DNA of 27,256 nt from Candidatus Njordarchaeota archaeon (GCA_029855985.1 JAGSHR010000224.1:1-27256); one strand, 5' to 3'. Counted from the first letter of the stretch, positions 8,502 to 16,664 are shown. Notes: generated from the letters alone by a model not told the origin. Numbers and translations: made by a program.

Positions 8502-9023
8502 AGCAAAAGCTAGATGTATCACTCCTTGTGAGGGAAATAAGGATTCATGGTATATTTTAATTAATGATGATAATTATTACAATAATATTTTATAAAACAA
8601 TTCTTATAAAAATCAAGGAAAACTTCATCTTTGCATTTATATGATTCATTTAGGAAAAGCTTCTCTCTGGTTTTGATGTGATATAATTAAGCCAAATATT
8701 GTGGAGATTAAATTTATATGTATTTTTTTAGTGGTTTTCTTTTAGTGTTGTTTGGTGCAACATCAAGTAAAACTAGGTCAAACCAAGGCCTATAGCATGA
8801 TTAATGGGTTTTGATTAAAAATACTGTTCGGGGTGGTTGTATCCTACCCCTAATAAGTTGTGTTAGGGTAAAGTGTTCAAGAGTCTCTCTTAAATTCAAT
8901 GGGAAGGCGGTAAATTTTATAGTCTAAATAACACTATACTTAGAGTTGATATCTTGAGTAGGAGTTGTCTGAGAGGGAAGAATCATGAGAACCTGGTGAT
9001 ATCTGGTAGCGGTGGTTGAACCG
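8502..9023 (+). promoter_or_regulatory. 0.5-kb gene-poor spacer with TATA boxes and overlapping hairpins
   Basis: I find no convincing gene here. Two TATA elements (8590-8597 and 8604-8611) precede a stretch with no long frame. At 8830-8868 two stems compete for the same bases: GGGGTGG (8830-8836) with CTACCCC (8844-8850, one G-T pair), and CCCTAA (8848-8853) with TTAGGG (8863-8868). AAGAG-tct-CTCTT follows near 8879-8891. A further TATA-like element (aattttatag, about 8912-8921) probably serves the downstream longin-domain gene. An untranslated RNA starting near 8620 or 8635 is possible but not demonstrated. Confidence 0.35.
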
Positions 9024-10898
9024 ATGGTGAGTGGTATTATAGTAACAAATTCAGGTGGTGTACCAATCTTAGTGAGAGAGTTTGAACCGATATTCAATGT
9101 GAAAACCGATGAGAAAATTGCGTTACTATCTTCCATTATATCCGCAATTGCTTATTTTATAGATAAAGTAGTTAAACAGGATGTTAAGAAAATTAAACTC
9201 GGTTCTTATTATATCCAAATTTTAAATGATAATGAATTTATGGTTTGTCTCATTAATGACTTCAACAACCCAGAGAACATACTAAAAGCGAGATTAATCC
9301 TTGAAATATTAAGGGAAGAAAATTTTGGAGAAATAGTAGTCATCGATGATAAGAGACAAAAAGAACTATGGAATAAAATATCCGAAACCCTAAACATATA
9401 TCCAAACATATCCGAAATCCTAAAAAAATTATATATTGCGACTAAAATTTACTTGAACGTCTTATATGAGAGCACGTTAAAAGGAAAAGATTTAAAAGAA
9501 AAAAGAAAGGTTAAAACTAGTAACTCTCAAGTTAAAATGGAGATTAATGCAGGAAAAATTATGAATAGTAATGATTTCCAATTGCTATTAAAAGAGCTAT
9601 TACGCTTCAATTTAAAACCTTTTAGAGAAATTAAGAATTGGTCGTTCAGTGGCGTAAATGAAGATTACTCTAAGGCACTATACATTATTTATAAAATATT
9701 GAACGGATCTCTCTCTAATGAGATGGAATCCTCGGAGTTAGACGATCTTATCAAGGTAGCGAAAGTTATAAATGATAACAATCTTCGAATAATTCTATTA
9801 GCGAGATTAAACAGTTTTAAAACGTTATCTGGTTACTCAGAGTTTGAAAAAATATTGTTAAAGCTCAAGAAGGATATCCTAGGGGAGTTATCCAAAAATA
9901 GTTTAAAAGGTCGAATATACTTGCTCGTTTTAGCTAACTATTTCTTAGCGTCGTATTTTGTGATTAAAGATGTTCTTAACGATGATTTTAAGAGGAGATA
10001 CCCACACCACTATTATTTTCACATATTCAACAAATACAGGTTAGACAAAAACTGTGAAAACAGGAATCTGTTGAATGAGATAATCAAACTAAAAAGTGAA
10101 TTGAAGGAATGTGAGGACGCTGCTTTGTGCACTTTGATACAGAGAACGATTCTAGCGGCTTTGAGAAATTATGTTTCGTGTGAAGAGGATAATCAACTAT
10201 CCCTTAAAGAGATTTGGGATGAGGTTCGATTTGCTCTAGATCTTTTCGTTAAAGTAAGAAGTAGGCGAGAGCTTCCGTTCATACTAAAACTAGCGTTCGC
10301 ATCGGAGTTAAACGATTGGATGCCAATAATCATATCATGTAACAAGAAAGATGAAAAAACAACGTTTTACAGGGACATTAAGACATTCTTAAATGAGATT
10401 TACCGAGAATTCAAAGTACACTATAGGTTGGGTAAAATCGAGAAGGTGTTCTATTTACAGTATTTCCTCAAGTTAACAACGATGATCCAAGCAATCGATC
10501 AAGCACTAAACACAGTTAATTTAGATTACCTAACAGAAATCGAAGAATTAATAAACACCAACCTTGAACCCACAAATGAATACATGAAGGAGAACTATTG
10601 GTACTTTGTGCACAAAAGCATGTACTTTCTTTTAACTTACGCAACAAAGATTGACCTGCAAATCCCCCGACGCTATCTTCTAACAAAGATAAACTGGCAC
10701 ATGGAGAACGCCCTAGAAACAATAAAAGACAACAAACAAGCTTACTTCTTTGCCCTATTATATCAAGTCTTTGGGATAAATTTGACAGAGGACTTGGCCC
10801 TTCAAACGAGGCTTAGGAGCATTATAAAAACATTTAACAAGACCGCCACTAAATTGCAGAAAAACATTATAGAAAAAGTGAGTAAATGTTTATCCTAA
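9024..10898 (+). CDS. Large protein with N-terminal longin-like domain and long helical region
   Basis: Residues 1 to about 105 look like a longin/roadblock-type alpha-beta domain. SGIIVTNSGGVPILVREF forms a strand-turn-strand, then a long helix KIALLSSIISAIAYFIDKVV, then three short strands (IKLGSYYIQILNDNEFMVCLI) and closing helices. Such domains are widespread in archaea with small GTPases and in eukaryotic trafficking factors. The remaining 500 or so residues are charged and almost wholly helical, with no motif I recognise, and resemble a helical-repeat scaffold. There is no signal peptide or membrane segment. ATG 9024 is preferred because GGTGG (9011-9015) precedes it by eight bases; GTG 9012 is also possible. 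The gene is monocistronic and converges on the next one with 17 bases between stops. Confidence 0.75.
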   Translation: MVSGIIVTNSGGVPILVREFEPIFNVKTDEKIALLSSIISAIAYFIDKVVKQDVKKIKLGSYYIQILNDNEFMVCLINDFNNPENILKARLILEILREENFGEIVVIDDKRQKELWNKISETLNIYPNISEILKKLYIATKIYLNVLYESTLKGKDLKEKRKVKTSNSQVKMEINAGKIMNSNDFQLLLKELLRFNLKPFREIKNWSFSGVNEDYSKALYIIYKILNGSLSNEMESSELDDLIKVAKVINDNNLRIILLARLNSFKTLSGYSEFEKILLKLKKDILGELSKNSLKGRIYLLVLANYFLASYFVIKDVLNDDFKRRYPHHYYFHIFNKYRLDKNCENRNLLNEIIKLKSELKECEDAALCTLIQRTILAALRNYVSCEEDNQLSLKEIWDEVRFALDLFVKVRSRRELPFILKLAFASELNDWMPIIISCNKKDEKTTFYRDIKTFLNEIYREFKVHYRLGKIEKVFYLQYFLKLTTMIQAIDQALNTVNLDYLTEIEELINTNLEPTNEYMKENYWYFVHKSMYFLLTYATKIDLQIPRRYLLTKINWHMENALETIKDNKQAYFFALLYQVFGINLTEDLALQTRLRSIIKTFNKTATKLQKNIIEKVSKCLS

Positions 10899-10915
10899 AT
10901 ACTAATTGGTTTGAC

Positions 10916-11884
10916 TTAAATTGAATCTAGAACTGTTAAATTTACTTTTCCTATACCTTGCAAGCTTGTTTCTATGTCTATTCTGTGATTTCCAGGGGGC
11001 AAAGTTAAGCCTTCAACGATTATATCTGCTTTTTCTCCCTTTTTGAAGATAACTGGTGATGACAATGAAATGCTACTTGAATCGTAAACTTTGTTACCGA
11101 TCTTGAGCTTAACTTTGTTAACGTCTATTTCCACCCCATCCACTGTTAATTTAATGGGAGCAACAATCCCGACATCAGTATAAATGTTATCAAGAGTCAA
11201 CTTGAAGCCATTATCAATATTAGTGAGAGTTCCCTCGGCATAAAGATTACCAATAGATGAGAGAACCATGTCCTTTAACATGGGGGGTATCGTAGGTACA
11301 ACTGGGGGTGTTTGCTGAGAAACAGGGATCTTAGGCATCTCCTCTTTAATCTTGCTAATTGCTTCGTCAACCTTTTCTTCTAATTCTTTTTTAGCTTCAA
11401 CTTCACTACGAAGTTTAACGAAATCGACTGTGATTTTTATTTCTTTACCTGGTTTTAACGTCATAGAGAACCACTTGGAGTCATCTGGTAAAACTAAATC
11501 GCTTCCGATGGTTTCTAGGAAACCCTGAGGTATCGTCTCAGCCCATCTATTCAATATTGCGGCAATATCGGTTCCCTTCATCTCTCTTTCAATTGGCTCA
11601 AATGAACTTCTATAAGCGGTTCGTTCAGCTGCTCCAATTGCTCTCCAAAATGCGCCTTCAGCTCCCCCATATAATGCACCCGTGGCGACATCTGCTATCG
11701 CTTTTATAGCTCCAAATAACCCGAATCCTCCTTTCTTTTTTGCTTCAAAGTATAGTTTGTAGTTTCCTTCTCCTCGTCCAACGGTTAGTTCTTCTCGGAC
11801 TTTGTAGATGTTGTTGTCATTACTCATTTTTTGGGCTGCTTCTCTGAGTTTTCTAGAGATTTCCTCATATTTCATTTCTATCAT
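10916..11884 (-). CDS. Uncharacterised protein with Gly/Ala-rich helix, proline linker and beta domain
   Basis: I do not recognise this gene. From the N-terminus it shows a charged helix, a basic strand region (YKLYFEAKKK), and a Gly/Ala-rich hydrophobic stretch (about residues 51-82, GGFGLFGAIKAIADVATGAL), which could insert in or lie on a membrane. A second alpha/beta part reaches about 170. A charged helix (VEAKKELEEKVDEAISKIKEE) and a proline-rich linker (PVSQQTPPVVPTIPP) come next. A C-terminal domain of alternating strands ends in LPPGNHRIDIETSL, like an immunoglobulin-type sandwich. It lacks a signal peptide. ATG 11884, TTG 11887 and ATG 11875 are all possible starts. A TATA-like GATTTTAAATT on the minus strand (about 11918-11928) suits a short leader. 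Confidence 0.65.
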   Translation of the reverse strand: MIEMKYEEISRKLREAAQKMSNDNNIYKVREELTVGRGEGNYKLYFEAKKKGGFGLFGAIKAIADVATGALYGGAEGAFWRAIGAAERTAYRSSFEPIEREMKGTDIAAILNRWAETIPQGFLETIGSDLVLPDDSKWFSMTLKPGKEIKITVDFVKLRSEVEAKKELEEKVDEAISKIKEEMPKIPVSQQTPPVVPTIPPMLKDMVLSSIGNLYAEGTLTNIDNGFKLTLDNIYTDVGIVAPIKLTVDGVEIDVNKVKLKIGNKVYDSSSISLSSPVIFKKGEKADIIVEGLTLPPGNHRIDIETSLQGIGKVNLTVLDSI

Positions 11885-11934
11885 CAAATCTTTTTGTTGA
11901 ATGTATTAATATAACTACAATTTAAAATCTTTGT

Positions 11935-11970
11935 ATATCGAGATACGTATACCAATCGATATTTAAATTA
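11935..11970 (+). promoter_or_regulatory. Compound palindromic operator joined to the TATA box of the ABC transporter genes
   Basis: ATATCGA (11935-11941) and TCGATAT (11956-11962) form a perfect 7-bp inverted repeat. Nested between them is the 8-bp palindrome ATACGTAT (11943-11950). The right arm runs directly into the TATA-like ATTTAAAT (11961-11968), so a bound protein would compete with or recruit TBP. ATACGTATMCCAA recurs upstream of the substrate-binding protein gene. The role is inferred. Confidence 0.5.
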
Positions 11971-12087
11971 TTAAATTTATCAACATGGTTTAAACGAGAG
12001 TAATCTGTTTATCTTTTAAGTAAATAAGGGAAGTAGAATTTTATTGGGCTCTTAGTTGCGGCTAATATAGAATAGGATGGAGTAACA

Positions 12088-12897
12088 TTGAAGCGACTGG
12101 TATCCATTGGCAGTCTGTGTGGTGGGTTCCGGGGAGAAAACGGGAAGAATGATAATGTTTGGATTTGCACACTCATTGGGTGGTTAATGTTATTATCCCT
12201 AGCGGTGTTAACGTGGCACATGTTGTCAGAAATGTTTCCATTATTAATCGCTTCACCTAGCGAAACTCTCTATTACATTCTAAGCTTGAAAACCGAAACA
12301 CTAGTGAGAGCCATAACGGTAACGCTATTTAACAGCTTGTTCGGGTTCGCCACTGCTCTAGCCCTAGTTTCGATGATAGCACTCGCATCATTCTTTAGCA
12401 GTTTTTTCAGGTATTTCACAAGAGCCCTAAACAAGTTTATACAGAGTGTATCAGTGCTAGTTTGGGCAATCGTATTCATAATGATTTTTGGAGTTACTAG
12501 CACATATCCACCAATCCTCGTTACGGCCATGGCGAGTTTCCCAATACTACTCTCATCCATGACTGAAGCTATAACCAATTTGGAGAAGGAGTACTCAGAG
12601 CTAAGCAAGATCCTCGAGTTAAATAAACTTCAAGAATTTCGCCACATTATACTCCCTGGTTCTATCCCATACATGATAAGTGCAAGCAGGTCAGCACTTG
12701 GAATTGCTTTGAGGATAAGCGTAGTTGCGGAAGCCTTTGGTTCAAGTGGAGGGATTGGATACCAGTTAGTTTACAGTTATGATCTCGGTCTAAAGGTCGG
12801 AGTGTTCGCGTGGAGCACAATTCTCATAATCATGATGTTAATCTTGGATCAATTAATATTAGGACCAATTGAAAGGTGGAGTCAAAAATGGAGATAA
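12088..12897 (+). CDS. ABC transporter permease, NitT/TauT type
   Basis: This is the membrane subunit of an ABC importer of the nitrate/sulfonate/taurine-type family (BPD_transp_1 fold). About six hydrophobic helices are visible, beginning with one at about residues 28-48. The cytoplasmic EAA loop, SELSKILELNKLQEFRHIIL followed by PGSIPYMISASRSALG (about 169-204), contacts the ATPase. The later segment SVVAEAFGSSGGIGYQL is characteristic of SsuC/TauC-like permeases. The start is TTG 12088, supported by GGATGGAG ending five bases upstream. The ATPase gene overlaps its end by ten bases. The transported compound cannot be told from sequence; sulfonates, nitrate, bicarbonate and pyrimidine precursors are all carried by relatives. 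Confidence 0.88.
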   Translation: MKRLVSIGSLCGGFRGENGKNDNVWICTLIGWLMLLSLAVLTWHMLSEMFPLLIASPSETLYYILSLKTETLVRAITVTLFNSLFGFATALALVSMIALASFFSSFFRYFTRALNKFIQSVSVLVWAIVFIMIFGVTSTYPPILVTAMASFPILLSSMTEAITNLEKEYSELSKILELNKLQEFRHIILPGSIPYMISASRSALGIALRISVVAEAFGSSGGIGYQLVYSYDLGLKVGVFAWSTILIIMMLILDQLILGPIERWSQKWR

Positions 12898-13532
12898 TCA
12901 AGGTAGAGAGGGTAGTCAAATACTTTGATAACCAAAAGATACTAGAAAACATAACTCTAACAGTGAATAAAGGAGAATCCATTGGGATAGTTGGACCAAA
13001 CGGGTGCGGGAAGACTACCCTGTTAAAAATAATTTATGGGTTGCTAAGACCAGATAAAGGTAAGGTTCTGGTCAATGGTAAAATGGGTTACGTGCCACAG
13101 GAAGACCTACTTTTACCTTGGAAGAAAATAAAGGAAAACATAATATTATCTCTAAAGTTAAAAAAAGTTGATAGAAAAACGATAGAAGAGAAGTTAGCAC
13201 TCGTCAGTTCACTCTTCGCGCTCGAAGACCACCTAGATAAATATCCTAGGGAAGTAAGCGGGGGAACCGCTAGAAAAACCGCGATAGCTAGAGCGCTCGT
13301 TAATGATCCAGAAATTTTACTGTTAGATGAACCGTTCACAGGGCTGGATATTAGCAGTGTAGAAACCCTAATAAACAGTCTGAAAAAACTAAAATTTTTA
13401 GGGGTCACAATTGTTATTGTTTCCCATCAACTCAAAGAGCTAGAAAAAATAGTTGATAGAATCTACTATCTAACCTACAAACCAGCAAGAATATCGGAAG
13501 TCGTTGTCTACAAAAAATCTACGCGGGAGTAA
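12888..13532 (+). CDS. ABC transporter ATP-binding protein, NitT/TauT type
   Basis: This is the cytoplasmic ATPase that drives the preceding permease. It shows Walker A GPNGCGKT (36-43), the Q-loop with the family hallmark YVPQEDLLLPWKKIKENI (from 68), signature VSGGTARK (123-130), Walker B ILLLDEP (143-149) and the switch His180. Two details are slightly off canonical: the signature has Thr where Gln is usual (SGGTA for SGGQ), and at about 215 aa the protein is shorter than most SsuB/TauB ATPases, ending soon after the nucleotide-binding domain. ATG 12888 follows GGTGGAG with six bases between and overlaps the permease gene by ten bases, indicating coupled translation. Confidence 0.9.
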   Translation: MEIIKVERVVKYFDNQKILENITLTVNKGESIGIVGPNGCGKTTLLKIIYGLLRPDKGKVLVNGKMGYVPQEDLLLPWKKIKENIILSLKLKKVDRKTIEEKLALVSSLFALEDHLDKYPREVSGGTARKTAIARALVNDPEILLLDEPFTGLDISSVETLINSLKKLKFLGVTIVIVSHQLKELEKIVDRIYYLTYKPARISEVVVYKKSTRE

Positions 13533-13545
13533 CAGCAAATCTAAT

Positions 13546-13579
13546 TATCACACGGTAACAGGTTTATTGCACCGTGATA
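13546..13579 (+). terminator. Hairpin between convergent genes
   Basis: TATCAC (13546-13551) pairs with GTGATA (13574-13579), and after a two-base bulge GGT (13554-13556) pairs with ACC (13571-13573), leaving a 14-base loop. A short T-rich stretch follows. It sits between the stops of the ATPase gene and the convergent minus-strand gene, so it could terminate either. Confidence 0.4.
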
Positions 13580-13641
13580 CAAACTTTTATCCAGCGTCTA
13601 GGTATTCACAAACGAAAATGAAGAATGTTTAAATTAATATT

Positions 13642-14385
13642 CTATTTACCCTTATTCTCTATTATCTCCATTTTAGTGAGCTCTTTCGTCGCAGTCACCA
13701 CCCATATTTTATGTTTTTTCGCTTCATTTATCACTTCAGGCATCACTCTAATGCCATATAGTACTAGGATTATTCTATCTCGGAGAGCTTCAGGATAATA
13801 TTTCTTAACATAATTGAACTTGTTTAACAGGTCCTTTACTTTTGACAAACCGAGTCTTACAGCTGCTTCTCCAAAAACACATATATCCCCAATAATACCA
13901 TAAATATCAACTTCAACCGAACTATTAAACCACTTAGTTTCGAGCTCAACAGTTAAACCGTAATTAACCCTAAGCAAGTAGCGAACTACCTCAATAGCTT
14001 CTTCCTCTGTAGTAATAGACATTTTCTGCTGAAAACGCTTCAACTCTAAAATATCGCGCTTCAAATCCTCAAACTTTTTGTCATGTTCTGCCAGTCTATC
14101 GAGAACTTCAACGAATTTTTTGTCGTGTTCTGCCATTTTCTCTTTTATCCCTTTTATCTCAGCCATAATTTCGACGAATTTTTTGTCGTGTTCGACTGAC
14201 TTGTTTTTTAGGTCTCTAATTTCTGCTAGGATTTCGTTGAATTTTTTGTCGTGTTCGTTGAGTTTTTTTAGGATTTCGAGCATACCGATCTTGGAGGCTA
14301 CTATGTACCTGAATTCTTCGTCTTCTTCTAGCAACTTTAGTATTTTTCTTTTGAGATTTTGGGTTGACACTTTGCTAACCCCCAT
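13642..14385 (-). CDS. Coiled-coil protein with C-terminal restriction-nuclease-like domain (DUF3782-like)
   Basis: The N-terminal half (about 40-120) is a coiled coil built from repeats of HDKKF at residues 45, 66, 87 and 101, spaced by 21, 21 and 14, all multiples of seven. The C-terminal half (about 125-240) resembles the PD-(D/E)XK-like domain of the DUF3782 family common in hot-spring archaea: EEEAIEVVRYLL, then VEVDIYG (Asp160) and CVFGEAAVR (Glu173). The catalytic lysine expected two residues after Glu173 is Ala, so nuclease activity is doubtful. A strong ribosome binding site (GAGGGG) precedes ATG 14385. It sits between the two halves of an ABC transporter without evident functional tie. 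Confidence 0.75.
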   Translation of the reverse strand: MGVSKVSTQNLKRKILKLLEEDEEFRYIVASKIGMLEILKKLNEHDKKFNEILAEIRDLKNKSVEHDKKFVEIMAEIKGIKEKMAEHDKKFVEVLDRLAEHDKKFEDLKRDILELKRFQQKMSITTEEEAIEVVRYLLRVNYGLTVELETKWFNSSVEVDIYGIIGDICVFGEAAVRLGLSKVKDLLNKFNYVKKYYPEALRDRIILVLYGIRVMPEVINEAKKHKIWVVTATKELTKMEIIENKGK

Positions 14386-14689
14386 CTTGTGCCCCTCATA
14401 ATATAACTTATGGCAACTAGCTATTTAAACAAACACAGTTTATTAACACATTAACAACTCTGCGAGATGCCTGTTTTCCAGAAAACAAGACCACTGAGAA
14501 ACTTCCTTAAAAATGCGTAACGCGTACTCTTGGTCATAATTGTTTGGTTTAAATGGGGTATAAATTTGCATGAAAGGGTCATGGGAAATGTGGAAAACCA
14601 AAATTATCGAAGTTCTATTTTTAAGGGAAACTGGTAAAATCAAGCGAGAATTAAAGAAGAGATTAAAGAAAAAGAAATAGTGAAATTGT
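14386..14689. other. Intergenic region holding one possible basic small ORF
   Basis: The only frame of note on the plus strand starts at ATG 14570 and ends at TAG 14680. It encodes 36 residues beginning MKGSWEMWKTKIIEVLFLRE and ending in a run of Lys and Arg. No good ribosome binding site precedes it. A TTTAAATGG stretch near 14549 is a weak TATA match. It could be a small protein, the remnant of a lost gene, or chance. Confidence 0.2.
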
Positions 14690-15685
14690 TTAACCATAAA
14701 TAAAAACATCATCGCTAATATTGTCTGGGTCGCTCGTTAAATAGCCTCCAAGCCAAGCTAAATGCCATTCCGCTCTTATGCTTTCAATGAGCTGTTGGTT
14801 TAGTGGATTTGTGTTGACGTGAACCCTGTTGTAGAGGTAAGTTGCGGTCCTATTGTCTAAGTTATACAGGTCGATAAGCACGTTTACAACGATATCACTT
14901 GAGTTATTCCAGATTCTAGCTGCTTCCATCTGTGCATTCATGAAGGCCCTGAGTTTTTCTGTACCGACAAGTTCTCCTCGGGCGACCCAAACGAGCATCA
15001 CGGGAGACAAAGAGGAATTATATTTCCTCCACATGCTCTCGAAGTCAGCTACAATGGTTGCATTATACTCCACGATAAGCTTACTGACGAAGGGTTCCCA
15101 TATAACCACTGCGTCAACATCCCCATTGATTAATGCGTCAATTATGGAACCTGGGATAACATTAACTACGTTGATCGCGTCAGGCCTAGTGGAGCTTTCC
15201 TCGTTGACGGTTAAGTTGTAAATTTGCTCCATGTAGGCTTTAAACAACTTGTATGTCCCAGAGGCAACAACTGCACCGACCTTTTTTCCAACAAGATCAC
15301 TTACGTTTCTTATATTACTTGAGAGGGTTAATATTGCCTGATTCTGCATCATTTCCACGGAAAATATCACGATATTGTTGCCTGTTTCGATAAGTTTAGC
15401 GGCCATTTCAGCGGGAATAACAGCTACATCGGCTTCCCCGTTTGTTAGGGCAGCTATGATATCTGGGGTTTTCTGTAAACGGAGAACATTAAGCTCATAA
15501 TTTGTTCCTTCAAGTAAGTTTTGGTTTTCCATTATGTCCAAAGTGCTTATCCCACCTAAAAGCGTGGCGGCGTTTATTCTTTCTTTACCTGTCTGATTTG
15601 TTTGCATCGATGTAATGTAGAAGTATGCTCCAGCCACAGCCCCAACAATGATAATAACTGTTATTAGCAGCACAGCGGTTCTCAT
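14690..15685 (-). CDS. ABC transporter substrate-binding protein (NMT1/SsuA-like), membrane anchored
   Basis: This is the extracytoplasmic binding protein of a NitT/TauT-type importer. An N-terminal hydrophobic helix (about residues 4-24) without a lipobox Cys suggests a retained membrane anchor. The fold is type II periplasmic binding protein: GGISTLDIMENQNLLEG, then LQKTPDIIAALTNGEADVAV and VGKKVGAVVASGTYKLF, a hinge motif of SsuA/NMT1 proteins, and INGDVDAVVIWEPFVSKL, a typical substrate-pocket segment. The start chosen is ATG 15685, eight or nine bases after GGTGA; GTG 15697 would add four residues. It very likely serves the permease and ATPase encoded 1.2 kb away on the other strand, with which it shares an upstream motif. 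Confidence 0.85.
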   Translation of the reverse strand: MRTAVLLITVIIIVGAVAGAYFYITSMQTNQTGKERINAATLLGGISTLDIMENQNLLEGTNYELNVLRLQKTPDIIAALTNGEADVAVIPAEMAAKLIETGNNIVIFSVEMMQNQAILTLSSNIRNVSDLVGKKVGAVVASGTYKLFKAYMEQIYNLTVNEESSTRPDAINVVNVIPGSIIDALINGDVDAVVIWEPFVSKLIVEYNATIVADFESMWRKYNSSLSPVMLVWVARGELVGTEKLRAFMNAQMEAARIWNNSSDIVVNVLIDLYNLDNRTATYLYNRVHVNTNPLNQQLIESIRAEWHLAWLGGYLTSDPDNISDDVFIYG

Positions 15686-15768
15686 TTTACGTTTCACCTG
15701 CTCTTCAATTATTCGGTCTAATCTTAAATCTTTTTGGAGTGTGTATTTACTGATAAAGTCACTTTAAT

Positions 15769-15799
15769 ACTTTTTAAGAATGGGCTATACGTATCCCAA
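15769..15799. promoter_or_regulatory. Motif ATACGTATCCCAA beside the binding-protein promoter
   Basis: ATACGTATCCCAA (15787-15799) matches 12 of 13 bases of ATACGTATACCAA at 11943-11955, upstream of the permease gene. On the minus strand a TATA-like TCTTAAAAAGT (15769-15779) lies about eight bases away toward the binding-protein gene, mirroring the operator-TATA adjacency at the permease promoter. The motif is also about 110 bases upstream of pstB. This is a candidate shared regulator site. Confidence 0.4.
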
Positions 15800-15833
15800 A
15801 GCAACATGGGCTAAAGTTGTGGAAGATTAAATT

Positions 15834-15889
15834 ATTAAAGACTTAAAGGTATCTTAAAGAATATAACAGTTCAACTCGATTAAATTTTT
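15834..15889 (+). promoter_or_regulatory. pstB promoter with TTAAAG repeats
   Basis: ATTAAAG (15834-15840), CTTAAAG (15842-15848) and CTTAAAG (15853-15859) are short direct repeats, the last two 11 bases apart. A TATA-like TAAATTTTT (15881-15889) lies only about 20 bases before ATG 15906, implying a leaderless or nearly leaderless pstB transcript, which agrees with the lack of a clear ribosome binding site. Confidence 0.4.
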
Positions 15890-15905
15890 AGAGAGCTAGT
15901 CAGAA

Positions 15906-16664
15906 ATGCAAGCAAAAATTATCACAGAGAACTTAACCGCGTGGTACAAAGGAAGAAAAGCTATAAAAAACATAAACATGGAGATCTACGATAAAAAAAT
16001 AACTGCAATAATAGGGCCTAGTGGAAGCGGAAAAAGCACCCTACTGAGAACATTCAATAGACTCCACGAACTCGTGGAAGGAGCGAAAGTAGAAGGGAAA
16101 GTTTACCTAGATGGAAAAAACATCTACGACCCAGACGTTGACCCCATGGAAATCCGAATGAAAGTAGGCATGGTTTTCCAAAAACCAAACCCATTCCCAC
16201 ATTTAACCATATATGATAACGTTGTAATCGGGTTAAAACTAAGAGGGATAAACGATAAAGACTACTTGGATGAAGTAGTTGAAAAAACTCTAAAAAGAGT
16301 AGGTCTATGGGACGAGGTAAAAGATTCCCTCCACAAAAAAGGAACACACCTATCTGGCGGCCAACAACAGAGACTATGCATAGCAAGAGCATTAGCCGTT
16401 GAACCTGAAGTTTTACTAATGGATGAGCCTACATCCGCACTAGACCCCGTTTCAACAATGGTGATAGAGGATTTATTATTAAAATTGAAAGAGAACTATA
16501 CAATAATTATCGTTACCCACAACATACAGCAAGCAGCGAGAATAAGCGACTATACCGCTTTCCTCTACATGGGGGAGCTAGTAGAATACGATAAAACAGA
16601 CATCATCTTCAGCAATCCTAAACACGAGTTAACAGAAAAATACGTTGAGGGGAGGATTGGTTAA
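15906..16664 (+). CDS. pstB: Phosphate ABC transporter ATP-binding protein PstB
   Basis: This is the ATPase of the high-affinity phosphate importer. It shows Walker [10 protein letters not shown] (37-45), the PstB-specific Q-loop FQKPNPFP (91-98), signature LSGGQQQR (149-156), Walker [13 protein letters not shown] (170-181) and the switch region [24 protein letters not shown] near 51-56 after the P-loop helix is also typical of PstB. Length (252 aa) is normal. Only one base separates it from phoU. The genes for PstS, PstC and PstA, normally upstream, are absent here; the neighbour on that side is an unrelated binding protein on the other strand. The PstB call rests on the FQKPNPFP motif and the linked phoU. 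Confidence 0.93.
   Translation: MQAKIITENLTAWYKGRKAIKNINMEIYDKKITAIIGPSGSGKSTLLRTFNRLHELVEGAKVEGKVYLDGKNIYDPDVDPMEIRMKVGMVFQKPNPFPHLTIYDNVVIGLKLRGINDKDYLDEVVEKTLKRVGLWDEVKDSLHKKGTHLSGGQQQRLCIARALAVEPEVLLMDEPTSALDPVSTMVIEDLLLKLKENYTIIIVTHNIQQAARISDYTAFLYMGELVEYDKTDIIFSNPKHELTEKYVEGRIG

Noticed and set aside
8718..8795. 25-codon hydrophobic frame MYFFSGFLLVLFGATSSKTR...
   Set aside because: It lies in a T-rich spacer where hydrophobic frames arise by chance, and an equally hydrophobic overlapping frame starts at 8701. Support is too weak to call.
14443..14712. Minus-strand open frame of 89 codons
   Set aside because: It overlaps the end of the binding-protein gene, is Phe-rich only because the region is AT-rich, and has no ribosome binding site or recognisable domain.
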